The notes beneath the pieces were generated by a model that saw nothing but the letters and a program-made list of their open reading frames with translations, did no database searches and had not been told where the DNA came from. 64,000 bases of DNA, taken from the NCBI GenBank assembly GCA_023014335.1, contig JAECYW010000008.1:434001-498000 (forward strand). Reading direction: 5' to 3'. The translations under genes and the position numbers were made by a program. The first letter of the stretch is position 1, and every line of letters begins with the position of its first letter. This DNA comes from Galerina marginata. Taxonomy: Eukaryota > Basidiomycota > Agaricomycetes > Agaricales > Galerinaceae. Below, piece by piece: positions 54,233 to 64,000 of the stretch.

Positions 54233-56050
54233 ATGGTTATCTCTATCCTCGTGCTTACCGCAATCCTCAGTACTATCTCGTTCCCGTTGCTGGTAGCCTT
54301 TTCCATGTCACCCACTGCTGAATGCTGAAACCCAGAAATCCAGCCACGTCCCGTCACTGCTCAACTTTTGAACATCAGACAATCCTCAAATGCGAATGGG
54401 CCACCCCCAGGTTGGAGCTTTGTGGGATGTTATACGTGAGACACCGCTCCGACCGCCGTAGCTTACCTTCAAAATTAATACTGGACGGTTTTAGTGACAG
54501 AGCTGCGGCGAGAACACTGAAGACAGCCTCATTCGTCAATACCACGGGGATGACCCCGTCAATGTGCATCAAGTTCTGCTCAGACCCAAATAACTTCGAA
54601 CCGAGCAACGGGTATGCAGGAGTTGAATACGAACAGGCATGTACTTCGTTCTCGTCACTCATTTTCCTGATTATAATTCTCGACCACGGTATAGGAATGC
54701 TGTGCGTTTGATGAAGTAATGAGACTCAGAGGAAACTGACCATAAGTTTTTAGATTGCGATGGAGTAGTTCAGTTGACTGCCAATCAAACGGATCCAAGC
54801 GAATGTAACCTACCATGCAAGGGAGATACCACCTTGACATGCGGAGGCAGCAACCGCATCAGCATTTTCACCAATGGTACGCCATCTCCGAAAATTCCAA
54901 CCGCGGCCATATCACAACAGAGAGCGGACGGGTTATTACTACCACTTTGGCAATACGTTGGCTGCTACAGGTATTTCTCGACTTCGTCCAATTTAAGTTT
55001 CAAAACGCTTATTTATTCTTGGGCGTCTAATTCTAGTGATAGCGGTGCTAGTCGAACTCTTGAACGCCTGGCTGGATCTGTAGACGTGAATCTATGCGGG
55101 ACAATATGTCAAAACACGTTCCCGTCTGCAACAACATTATTTGCGGGAAATGAATACGGACAGGAATGCTGTGGGTTGATCCCTTATCGTCTGCACAACT
55201 AATTAATACGAGAGTCATTAGGGTGTGGCACCTCTGTTGCGGAGACTGCTCAAAGGCTCCCTGATATTGCATGCGAGTCAATGGGATGCTTCGGAGTTAA
55301 TGACCTCGCCTGCGGCGGGGAATTCATCATGTCGTTGTATCAATATCTGCCTTTGATTTCCACCCCGCCGCAGGCATGCCATCTGACCACATTGACGCAG
55401 CCATTTCAATTGCAAGCCATATTTTATGACAATCCCTCGGAACGTCTCCCTATCACGATGATTGGTTTAGAACATCACAGATATCCTCGTGGCTTCGACA
55501 GTTATGAAGATAGTACGGAAGCAGGTATCTTATCTGTACGGCATCTCATACTCTTCGTGCTGTATTCACAGAATCTAATATTTTTCATTCCAGATCTGCC
55601 CCACATGTCCAAACTCGATCACTTTCAATCTGACAAATGCCTCCCTGCTTCCCAACCTCAATTCCAGCACTGCAATAAGCAATCTTTCAGTTGTGCATCC
55701 TGCCGGAATACCAAACTTTGTCGAAATCACGGATAGTCTCAGAGTATTCGGAGGGTATTGCTCAACGGTCCGTATTGAACATTTTTCAGACCCCCACGGC
55801 GCTTATTTAAAGTTCTCTGAATTTGCAGAATAGCAGATTCAACACCGGAAAATTAGCCTTGACCACGACGTACGTTCACTCAGTGCCAATCTCGGCGCCA
55901 CCCAATTCTGTTCTTGATCCTACCATACCTTGGGCTCTTTGTTCTAACGGAACAGCCAACGACCGCATGGATATTGTATTCAAGCAGTTTTTACTGGTGC
56001 CAGGGTTCAACCTAACTAATTGTCGGGATGTAGAACTACAAATGATTTGA
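54233..56050 (+). CDS. Secreted protein with two WSC domains, copy A
   Basis: Nine exons (54233-54292, 54344-54435, 54495-54636, 54695-54701, 54754-54970, 55037-55170, 55222-55535, 55594-55767, 55829-56050) give 453 residues. A signal peptide (MVISILVLTAILSTISF) is followed by WSC domain 1 from GWSFVGCYTD to TCGGSNRISIF, with ECYCD in the middle. WSC domain 2 runs from YVGCY through QECWCG to the cysteine-rich end. The C-terminal 200 residues form a domain shared only with the paralog at 59330. WSC domains bind wall glucans. Intron 3 begins GC rather than GT, and exon 4 is only seven bases. There is no membrane helix at the C-terminus, so it is secreted rather than a Wsc-type sensor. Confidence 0.85.
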
Positions 56051-56269
56051 GACATGGGAGTAACATACTATGGTTTTGTAGACACATGGAGAGCCATGGA
56101 AATAGGGAATGTGGGCAATCCTCAAATTTTCTACAGTATTCAGATAGTTTCTGCATTCTTAAATCGTAAAATTATTCGTGCCTGAAGCTGCATAATTAAT
56201 TTACTACTCGTACCTGTGCTGATGTCTGCAAGGTGTCCTCGTCAGCGCGTCGCCAGTGTTGGACGCTGG

Positions 56270-58560
56270 CGAGGCTACCATGATTAGGAGTCTTTAGGAG
56301 TGGACACTGGACGCGAACCGTCACTGGCTGGTCACGTGTAGTTAAATGTTATTATGACGACTCCGACGAGTTTTCGAACATTTTGCCAACTTCCAATCGG
56401 TGCAGTGACCGTCATCAACGGAATACTTCCAGTTTCTTGTTCCTCAAGGCGTCATTAATTATTCTTTGCCTTAGTCGATTTCCACCTCAATTTAATTGCT
56501 ATTTTTGTAGGTTGTGCCCACACGTCTCATGCCAGTGCACGAATGGACCCCATTTGTATCCGTCATGTGTGTCTGCATAACGCATCTGCCTTGCTGTGAC
56601 CTGGCATTAAAGCCGAGGCTTGGTGCGATCATGTATAATTCTCTCTTTGCAGCCACTCTCACCACTTAGCTACAGGAAGGATGTTCACATCAGGATCACA
56701 GCCAAGGCGTTTTACTTTGGACCTCGACGACCCTCTCCTCATGAACAAAGAGCTTGAAGTCCAGGGGGCGCAATGTAGTCCTTTTTTTTCGTTCATGATG
56801 ATCATAGGCCAGGAAGAAGCTCGGTGAAGGACCGGCTGCGTCAATTGGGTGAACGAGTTGTTGAGGAAGCAGGTGATGACTTTGAAGAGAAAGGTGGCAG
56901 GAGCTCGACCTGTGAAAGGAAGTTATCTGAGGTGCGTTTTCTTCCTCACCCATCGTCCTTCCATTTCTTGAGTATGCGCATGCGCCTTCTTGTATAGGAT
57001 CACCGCTTTCCACCACGCCAACGACCTCTCTTACAGAAACTCATCCCAGTGTTATGGGAGGGCAGACGCGTAACCAGTACTGTTGCAATGTCAGCCAGCT
57101 TGTCGGGATCACCTCGGCCGTCACAGAACCCGGCTAGATCTCGCGGATGTACCATCCAGCCTCCAGGTGGCGGTTCTCTTCGACGAATAAAAGAGAGAGA
57201 GAGTACACTGGCGACCTCGGCGCTGGCTTTGTGTACATTTCTGGTATGATTCCGGAGAGGCTCATTACCAGTCAAACCATTAAACCTCTAAACTCTCCAG
57301 GTTGCAGGTGTTCTCCGCCGAAACTGTGTGGACAAATTCTTTACTGCCGCGTCCAGCTCACAATCATTGATGATACCCGCCGAACACATGATGCGTAGCT
57401 CTAATTTTATCCATGGTGAGCTATGTTATGCGTCGCAAGTGAGTGATATTAGCAATGAAAAATTTGATACTGAGGCATCTAAAATGACTTGAAAGGTCGA
57501 TATGCAACGGAAAAAACATGGGTAATGTTCTTACCTGTATTACAGTGGCAGGACATAGGCAGCGATCCCGGAATTAATCCAACCTACACCCACTAGCGAG
57601 TCTCGCTCATTGGCAAGGGTAGTATACCAGTGATCCCCGATAACATCCTGGAAGACTTCATAGAGGGGGACGCTCCCACAAACCTGCGTCGAGTAAACGT
57701 AGCCTATGATCCCCTGCACCTGAAATCCACTGGCCACTGGTGGGTTACCAGTTGTCGAAGCGATGTAAATGTAATCTGTTGTTGTTGGGTTGTACAGAGC
57801 GTAGAATGGCACGGTGAACTCTTGTGGACTCCCCCACCCACGGAAAATGTCTCTTTGGATCTGCCAATCACTTCCGCGACTGGCCGCATCGACGAACGCG
57901 AATGCTCTTTGCAGGACATGTGCTGTTCCTGAGGGTGTAAATCCAGCGATGTAGGTCTCAGCAAGCGTGGGGTCCGCACACGTAGCAGCAGTGCGGCGAG
58001 CCTATTTCCAAAAATTTCGAGCAATCAGCACGACTATAACAAGGATGGTTAGAAAACTTGCCACCTCTTGTGGGATCATGGTACTGAAGACCCCCATAAT
58101 CTGGCTGAGGACCGTCAATAAAACGCACACGAATACTAAACCCTTCATCGATGACTCCGAGTTTCGAGTGTTGGCGGATGATACCATGTCAGAAACTTTG
58201 GCTGTTATAACCCAGGTGTGTACGGTCATGTACATTTAGGAGATAAAAATGAACACGGATTATCTGAAGGCAGATATGATCCTGATAAACGGCCCGTATA
58301 TCTGTCACTGGCAGCTTGGGCTTCTTAAAGATGGAAATGAAGCATGAAACTCCCCAGAAGTTCCCAACTGCGCGCTCACACTTCAATACCCAATTTGGGA
58401 CGGGAAGCCAAATGGAATGACAGTCGATGGGGACTTGCAGCCGCTTCCGGGGATGGAATGCCATTGAAAATGAGTATCTTTTTCCTACGAAGTGTGTAGA
58501 AGTCTGTCAAAGGACAAGGTCACGATTTTATCAGGCCATGCACTCTCATTTCGCTTTTTA
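56270..58560. repeat. Segmental duplication, right copy of the DUF5648 part
   Basis: Direct homolog of 48930-51450, slightly shorter. Together with the WSC genes that follow each, it makes a two-gene cassette present twice in tandem. Confidence 0.8.
57540..58148 (-). CDS. Secreted DUF5648 protein, copy B
   Basis: Two exons (58148-58065 and 58001-57540) give 181 residues, exactly the length of copy A. The signal peptide is MKGLVFVCVLLTVLSQIMG. Motifs PFYALYNPTTTDYIY and PLYEVFQDVIGDHWYT align with copy A, and cysteines in TCADP and TQVCGSVP are kept in both. Differences are conservative and spread evenly, so both copies look functional. Role: secreted, substrate unknown, possibly carbohydrate binding by analogy. 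Confidence 0.88.
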
Positions 58561-59329
58561 GTCATCAAACGAAAGTACGTCGCGAACTTCTGCCCAACTG
58601 GCCTGGCTTGGATTGGCACCTAATCGCAACGTCAGTTCCGATCTACTACCCGGTGTCTGACAGGCGTTCACCTGCAGCGCCCACGATATGCTGCTCGGAG
58701 GGCATGGTGTGAGAAGCCTGGACCGTCCTTCATCAAGCCGCCCACTCTATCCGGTCCATATCCAAAATTGAATACCCACAACGTTGCAAATGTTCCGTGC
58801 CGACCTTTCTTTGATTCTCGTCCACGCGGTAACTCGTATTTAGTAGACCTCTTGACGAAATAAAGAAGCAGGCTCCTCTGAATCCATACCCGTGAAAATC
58901 GAGGTGGACCTTGGCACAATTTCTCTCCCCGAAGCGCACGAGATGTCAAGCAACGCAATTATGTACCTGAAATTGACTCGCCATGGAAGTAAATGTACTC
59001 AACCATCCCTGTGAATTGTACTCTATGGGTCAAAGTAAGCCACGTATTTCTGTCGTCAGTAATTATCCAACTTATTCAAACCAACCGTGGTGTTATATAA
59101 ATTATAGGATGGTCCATTTCTGTATGCCAGGTACAGTCAATCAGTAAGTGTGCGATTGCGACCTGACAGTTTTACGCAGGAATAATTATTTTTGGCGTCC
59201 TCACACGGACGAATCGGATGCCACTGCCAGGCGAAGAAAGACGTTGATCCGGATCAAACTGTGCTTCAAGATAGTATAAAAATTTGCAAGCATCTTTCTA
59301 TAGTCCTCAGAACCAAGAGCTCATTCGAG
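58561..59329. other. Intergenic, promoter of WSC copy B
   Basis: A minus-strand frame at 58668-58958 has no recognisable domain. No gene is claimed. Confidence 0.4.
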
Positions 59330-61193
59330 ATGATGTTCTCAAATCCTTCGAAGGCTCTCTTCGAACAGCTCTTAGTCCATGCTACTACAGCCAGCGTACG
59401 ACTTTAGTACCTGCTAGAGCATGAAGACTCACGCGCTATATTTTCTTATAGGTCCTTGTGAGCGCGTCGGCAGTATTTGGGGTTCGCGAAGCGACACCCG
59501 ATCTTCCTTCAGGATGGATTTCCGAAGGCTGCTTTAGGTTTGTTGCAAATACAGTTATAATCATCTAAAATAGAGATCATCATGCTCCTCAACAGTGACT
59601 CGACCGATGCCCGCACGCTACGCATTGCGTCCTTCACCGACATAAATAACATGACCATCGAATCGTGCCTTGCATTCTGCACGCCTGCTGGTTATAACTT
59701 CGCAGGCGTCGAATTTTCGAGAGTATGTGGCCTTCTCAACGTTATCGCCTTTCTGATACGCAAAATTGATAATTTCTTCAGGAATGCTGTAAGAATATGA
59801 TCTATTCCCCCACTAAATAATATTTGACACATTTCTTAGACTGCGACAATGTCATCGAACCTCCCGGAGCACCCATGGATGCGAGCATGTGCCAAATTCC
59901 CTGCACCGGAAATTCCAGTCAAATTTGCGGCGGCGTGAATGCTATAAACATCTTTCAGAAGTAGGTTGATTTTTCTGAACTCCACGCGGCAGTTCTCTTT
60001 AATACAGAAGCAGTACGGCGATTCCGCCACCTCCACCTCCACCGCCTGTCGCGAGCATCAAACAAACTGTCGGATCCTTCAAATACGCCGGCTGCTTTAC
60101 GTGAGTCACTTTTTGCATAATGCGCCTCAATCCTGACTGAATCATTGAGAAGCGATGGTGTCAATGGAGCCGCACGGTCTTTGACTACTCAGCTCATAGG
60201 GGGTAGCGCTACGGCGGAGACATGTACTGCTATTTGCAAAGCGAATGGGTTCGTACTCGCTGGCCTTGAGTTTGGGGGAGAATGCTGTAAGGATTGTTCT
60301 GCTTGTCATCTAACCCTTCATTTAACGATGGAATCTATTTCTTAGGGTGTGATTCATATATGTCGTTGGCAAACCTGGTACCAGACTCAGACTGCAGCTC
60401 TATATGTGACGGCGATCATACCGAACTCTGCGGTGCCGGAAATCGCCTTGCAGTCTATCAAGATATCAGCATAACCCCGTTGAATTTCCAGGCCTGCCTA
60501 AACGACACCCTGCTGCATGCAGATGATCTGCATATATTTGGGTTCAATCTCCAGATGGTTTCTATCACTGGTGGAGGTGCGCCGCTCTTATTAGGTGTCT
60601 TCCCAACTGGTCCCCCTTTCCCCGGGCGAGCTGGTACGACGTCTCAATCCTTCATTCTCAGTGTATGTTCACACAATTTTCCCATTCGATCTTGCAAGGG
60701 CTACCGCTGACGTCTTGATGGTATAGGGGAGGCCATTTGCAGGGAATGTATCCCGGAAATTCGCCATAAACGGCCCCAACGGACATATCATGCTTCCAGA
60801 CAACATTCCTGGCGCAGATCCGTTCATCCAACCACTGAGGCCAGCGCCTGGGAGCAGCCCCCAATTCGAATCCGCCATCTCTGTCTCTGAATTCGCAGGA
60901 TACTGTGCAATGGTAAGCAACCTCTGGACCACTTGGACTCGAGTTATAAATTGTTTAATTCTCATATTTCTCCTTGCCTATACATATAGCCGAACCCGAT
61001 TTCACCCTCTGGGCCATTCATCGGTCCACCTGTTCTTGGTGTCACCGATCTTGGCGTAATCGGAACCTCCAATGTGTGGTCTTCTTGCCAAAGCGGTAAT
61101 GGACCCCTGGACCCCATTTTTAATGCAACTTCTCAGAACATCAACTGCACAAATGTATTCCTCGAGATGACTCAGCCTCTAGTCGGCTTTTAA
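59330..61193 (+). CDS. Secreted protein with two WSC domains, copy B
   Basis: Ten exons (59330-59395, 59452-59537, 59596-59722, 59782-59788, 59840-59960, 60008-60100, 60150-60286, 60346-60662, 60727-60912, 60990-61193) give 447 residues. An N-terminal hydrophobic signal region leads into WSC 1 (GWISEGCFSD to QICGGVNAINIF, with ECYCD). A proline run (IPPPPPPPPV) links it to WSC 2 (YAGCFTS to ELCGAGNRLAVY, with ECWCD). The C-terminal domain of about 180 residues aligns with copy A (FAGYCAM versus FGGYCST). Glucan binding is the known role of WSC domains; the enzymatic role of the tail, if any, is unknown. The same seven-base exon as in copy A occurs here. The start codon could be either of two adjacent ATGs. 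Confidence 0.85.
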
Positions 61194-61739
61194 GTAAAGA
61201 AGATGGATCTCCCAGTTTAGTGTATCCCCTTTCGCTTTATTAAATTGGTCCAAGATTGGTCCAAGATGTACATATTTAAAAACTACCACCAAATTACCAG
61301 CCACTAACCGAAATTAAGACACTACTTTTGAATTGAATGTCCTCTCTAATTCACAGCTTTCAAATAGTGGATGGACATTGTACATACCAGCTTTTATTTT
61401 GGGTGGTAGCCGCTGAATTAAATGTGTGAGTACCGAAGCGGTGTAAGCGCAAATAGCAACCTTAATAAATGCGGATGATTCGTGAACGACGTGAATTACC
61501 ATGGTTGTAAGCGTCTATATACTAAGTACCCCATTTCACTCATCTCAAAGACAGCCGGCCCAGTACCTCAAGTGCCGCTTCCATTCCCAACCTGACTGAT
61601 GGCGGAAACATGACCCACACAACACTCGAGACAACAAGATCGCAGACCAATTAGATGGTTCACCTGGAGATGTCAGTGAATGATATAATGCATATTACTA
61701 TCCGACTAGGAACATGGTATTAATACCACTAGGTGCAAT
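61194..61739. other. Convergent 3' region, no gene
   Basis: Between the plus-strand WSC gene and the minus-strand BTB gene. Nothing recognised. Confidence 0.45.
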
Positions 61740-62840
61740 CTACTTAAGATCCATCCAAGGTGGAAGCCCGAAATAACTTGGTAATTCGTCCCACATCTTC
61801 TGAAGGCCAAGTTCGTGTGCTGCTTTTATGTCAACTAAGCAATTAGGGCAAAACTTTTTCTCGATGAATATTTGCCTTCTTCGAAAGGCACGCGTCACGT
61901 CAAATCCAACAGGAAACGCTGCCGTTAATGTCTGCAGTCGCTGTTTCTCGCATTTGGTGGGGTCCAGACACGGTGGGTCAACGGTTGGATGATACTTTGT
62001 GAACCAGTCATATTTACGTTTCGGGATTGCGGAGCGTAGCTTGTCACGACCAAGGACCAGCGTCTTGATCGACTCTTGGGAGAGGTGCGAAATAGCACCG
62101 TCAACGGAAGTTACAGGACAGAACATATTTTCCTGCCAAAAAGAGCAAGACTTAGCTGACAAAAGTTTGTGATTCAGAACGGTTAACGTACCAAGCTAAT
62201 ATTTTGAATGCAGAGGAGGTACGCCACTGGAAGAAGCGACTGGATGTCCATGTCGACGAGAATATTAAGCAGTTCTACTTCCTTTCCATCCAGCCTACTC
62301 TTTTGGTCGATATCTTTCCCAAAGACTTCCTCCCACTGATCGACTGAGTTCGGAAGGTCTAATTGAATGCGATCGACGGCGGCGTTGTACAACTGCTCGA
62401 ATTCATATTTTCGTCCCAGGCGGAGCATCGACGAGATTATAGATAACTCTAAGACATCAGTAGATTTATACGTGCTAGATAAATGATGGCCAGTCAGTAT
62501 CAATAGTGAAGCTAAGATCGAACTTACGGCTCCGTGTCATATAACAGCTTGAAAACATTTTTCCAGTCCGTTGGTGAATCAGTAAGGTAGACAATGGGAC
62601 AGCCTTCGAGCAAGGACTCGCTACTAGTATCTGGTTGTGGAAGTTCAGTCATATCTCGGAAAACTTTCGAATGACGCGCGATGACCCCGCGATGAACTCT
62701 ATATTGGGTATTTTCGGCTTGAATAATGATGTTTCCATCCTCGAACCAAAACTCGGGGCTTCTTATTGGCTGTTCAAGAGGTTTGGATCAGGCTATCATG
62801 AAAAATATCTCGAGAAGACATCACTCACGATCTCGGACAT
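61740..62840 (-). CDS. BTB/POZ-domain protein
   Basis: Four exons (62840-62829, 62769-62528, 62474-62192, 62132-61740) give 309 residues. The BTB core is clear: FWFEDGNIIIQAENTQYRVH, IARHSKVFRDM, PIVYLTDSPTDWKNVFKLLY, then MLRLGRKYEFEQLY. The C-terminus WDELPSYFGLPPW is the standard end of agaric BTB proteins. BTB domains dimerise and can serve as cullin-3 adaptors or transcription partners; which is unknown. The first exon codes for only four residues (MSEI). It diverges from the F-box-like gene at 63092. Confidence 0.88.
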
Positions 62841-63091
62841 GTTATAAGGGGTCGGGAGATAGAAACACTTGAGAAACACAAAGGAAAGAGGCGATTAGAT
62901 CTATTTGTGACGACAGGAGAAAGTCACGTTGTACTTACAAAGCGGCGACCGGGCCGTTCAAATCCTGATCAATGATCGTCGGGAAGAACGACGACGATGG
63001 TCCATCAAACTAAACGTCCAACGTCCAACACCAACATCCCTACGTCCACTGCTTCTTCTCTCCGGCGGATCAAGCTCTCGCAGGATTCTCA

Positions 63092-64000
63092 ATGGAGGAC
63101 ACCACCACTAAGAATGCATGTCCCATCTACAACCTCAACCGTGATCTTCTCTGGGTAATTTTTACGATGAATGCTGACATATTCTCAAACATGAGCGCTC
63201 TTCCGGATACGCGACATGCTTCCCAAGTCTGTCAAATTTGGCGCGAGATTATCCTGGATGGACCTTCTCTGTGGGGCCGACTTATCGCTCTTGACCATCT
63301 CGGCCAGGAAAAGGACGATTGGAGGAATGAGGTGATGCGTAGGGCCCAAAATTCCCTGCTGTGGGTGCATGGCGACGTTACCGGAAATAGAGATGACCCT
63401 AGGCCGTCATGGACGTTTTTTATATCTCTCCTGGCCAATCATTGGACTCGAATCCAAAGGCTCGTTGTGGACGTGGCCCCGGTCGACGTAAACGATTCAC
63501 GATGGCAAGCGATGTTGCAGCCTGCGCCTCATTTAGAAACGTTCAAGGTTCGTTTTCTAAAGTTCAGGCGCGAAGACGGGCTTCTCTTTTCTGCAGTATC
63601 CGGAGATCGCTCACTCTTCGCCAACAATGCCCCGTCCTTACGCGAAATCGATGCGACAAAGATATCGTTTGCCCTACGTGCCCCATGGACATCGAATCTC
63701 CGCACCATCTCACTATCTTCGCCCTTTACCCTTCCTCTGATATTTGATGCTCTTAAGGGGATGCCCCTTCTCGAGCACCTCAGTTTCGATAGTCTCGAAC
63801 CTGTAATGGGCGATTCTCTTTCCTTTCCACGCGTCAATCTTCCACGGCTTAATGAACTCAAGGTCGAAGGCTACCTCCACATTTGTAATACAATCCTCGA
63901 CCACATTACCCCCGGCCCCGGTTGTTCCCTGTCCCTGAGGGCCACAGACAGATCGGACACGACCCTCACAGACGAAGTGCTCACTGACACGGGAAAGCCC
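63092..64000 (+). CDS. F-box-like protein, copy 4 (partial, runs off the window)
   Basis: The frame is open from ATG 63092 to the last base, 303 codons without a stop. The N-terminus shows the same F-box-like helices as the other copies (LNRDLLWVIFTMNAD, RHASQVCQIWREII, PSLWGRL), and the tail repeats the NAPSLREIDA...SPFTLPLIF block. It is much more diverged from copies 1-3 than they are from each other and lacks the repeat flanks, so it is an older paralog. The 3' end is missing. It probably belongs to the same SCF-adaptor class. Confidence 0.8.
   Translation, partial: MEDTTTKNACPIYNLNRDLLWVIFTMNADIFSNMSALPDTRHASQVCQIWREIILDGPSLWGRLIALDHLGQEKDDWRNEVMRRAQNSLLWVHGDVTGNRDDPRPSWTFFISLLANHWTRIQRLVVDVAPVDVNDSRWQAMLQPAPHLETFKVRFLKFRREDGLLFSAVSGDRSLFANNAPSLREIDATKISFALRAPWTSNLRTISLSSPFTLPLIFDALKGMPLLEHLSFDSLEPVMGDSLSFPRVNLPRLNELKVEGYLHICNTILDHITPGPGCSLSLRATDRSDTTLTDEVLTDTGKP

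Noticed and set aside
1..64000. CRISPR arrays, operons, riboswitches, rRNA genes
   Set aside because: None seen. The gene structure is clearly eukaryotic with spliceosomal introns.

Overview
The window reads as nuclear DNA of a mushroom-forming basidiomycete, probably an Agaricomycete of the agaric type. The support is direct: genes are split by many 45-80 bp GT-AG introns, exons are very small, and the families present are typical of that class (F-box-like/LRR-type proteins, NACHT NTPases, DUF6534 membrane proteins, a class II heme peroxidase, BTB proteins, WSC and DUF5648 secreted proteins, a fungal GPCR). No bacterial, viral or organellar gene was seen. Gene models below were spliced by hand and checked for reading phase, so exon ends are inferences.

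Layout. 1-5.4 kb: two tandem F-box-like genes on the minus strand, with a long non-coding repeat between them. 6.8-8.7 kb: a many-exon DUF6534 membrane protein. 9.8-12.8 kb: a class II (lignin-modifying type) peroxidase followed by a small secreted cysteine-rich protein. 13.0-13.7 kb: a hAT-type non-autonomous transposon with perfect terminal inverted repeats and an 8-bp target duplication. 14-16.4 kb: an unknown protein diverging from an FMN-binding split-barrel protein. 16.7-22 kb: two tail-to-tail NACHT proteins with matching exon lengths. 22.5-29.5 kb: a repeat-rich block containing a third F-box-like gene and several copies of the same long repeat. 31.9 kb: a beta-trefoil (fascin-like) protein. 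34-38 kb: a decayed SNG1/DUF3533 gene, the mitochondrial complex III assembly factor CBP3, and an NAD(P)-dependent epimerase-like gene carrying a frameshift. 39.4-43.8 kb: a papain-fold NlpC/P60/LRAT-like protein and a GPCR. 44.4-47 kb: a continuous gene model joining a DUF2236 (MpaB/rubber-oxygenase-like) domain to a cis-prenyltransferase. 48.9-61.2 kb: a duplicated cassette, each copy carrying one DUF5648 secreted protein (minus strand) and one two-WSC-domain secreted protein (plus strand). 61.7-64 kb: a BTB protein diverging from a fourth F-box-like gene that runs off the window.

How the genes may work together. The peroxidase, cysteine-rich peptide, WSC and DUF5648 proteins form an extracellular repertoire suited to a plant-litter or wood decomposer. 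The NACHT, F-box and BTB genes are families that expand quickly in agarics, and here they sit among repeats and segmental duplications. Housekeeping genes such as CBP3 are single copy. The most unusual item is the DUF2236/cis-prenyltransferase gene, where an enzyme that builds cis-isoprenoid chains may be physically joined to a domain of a family known to cleave such chains.
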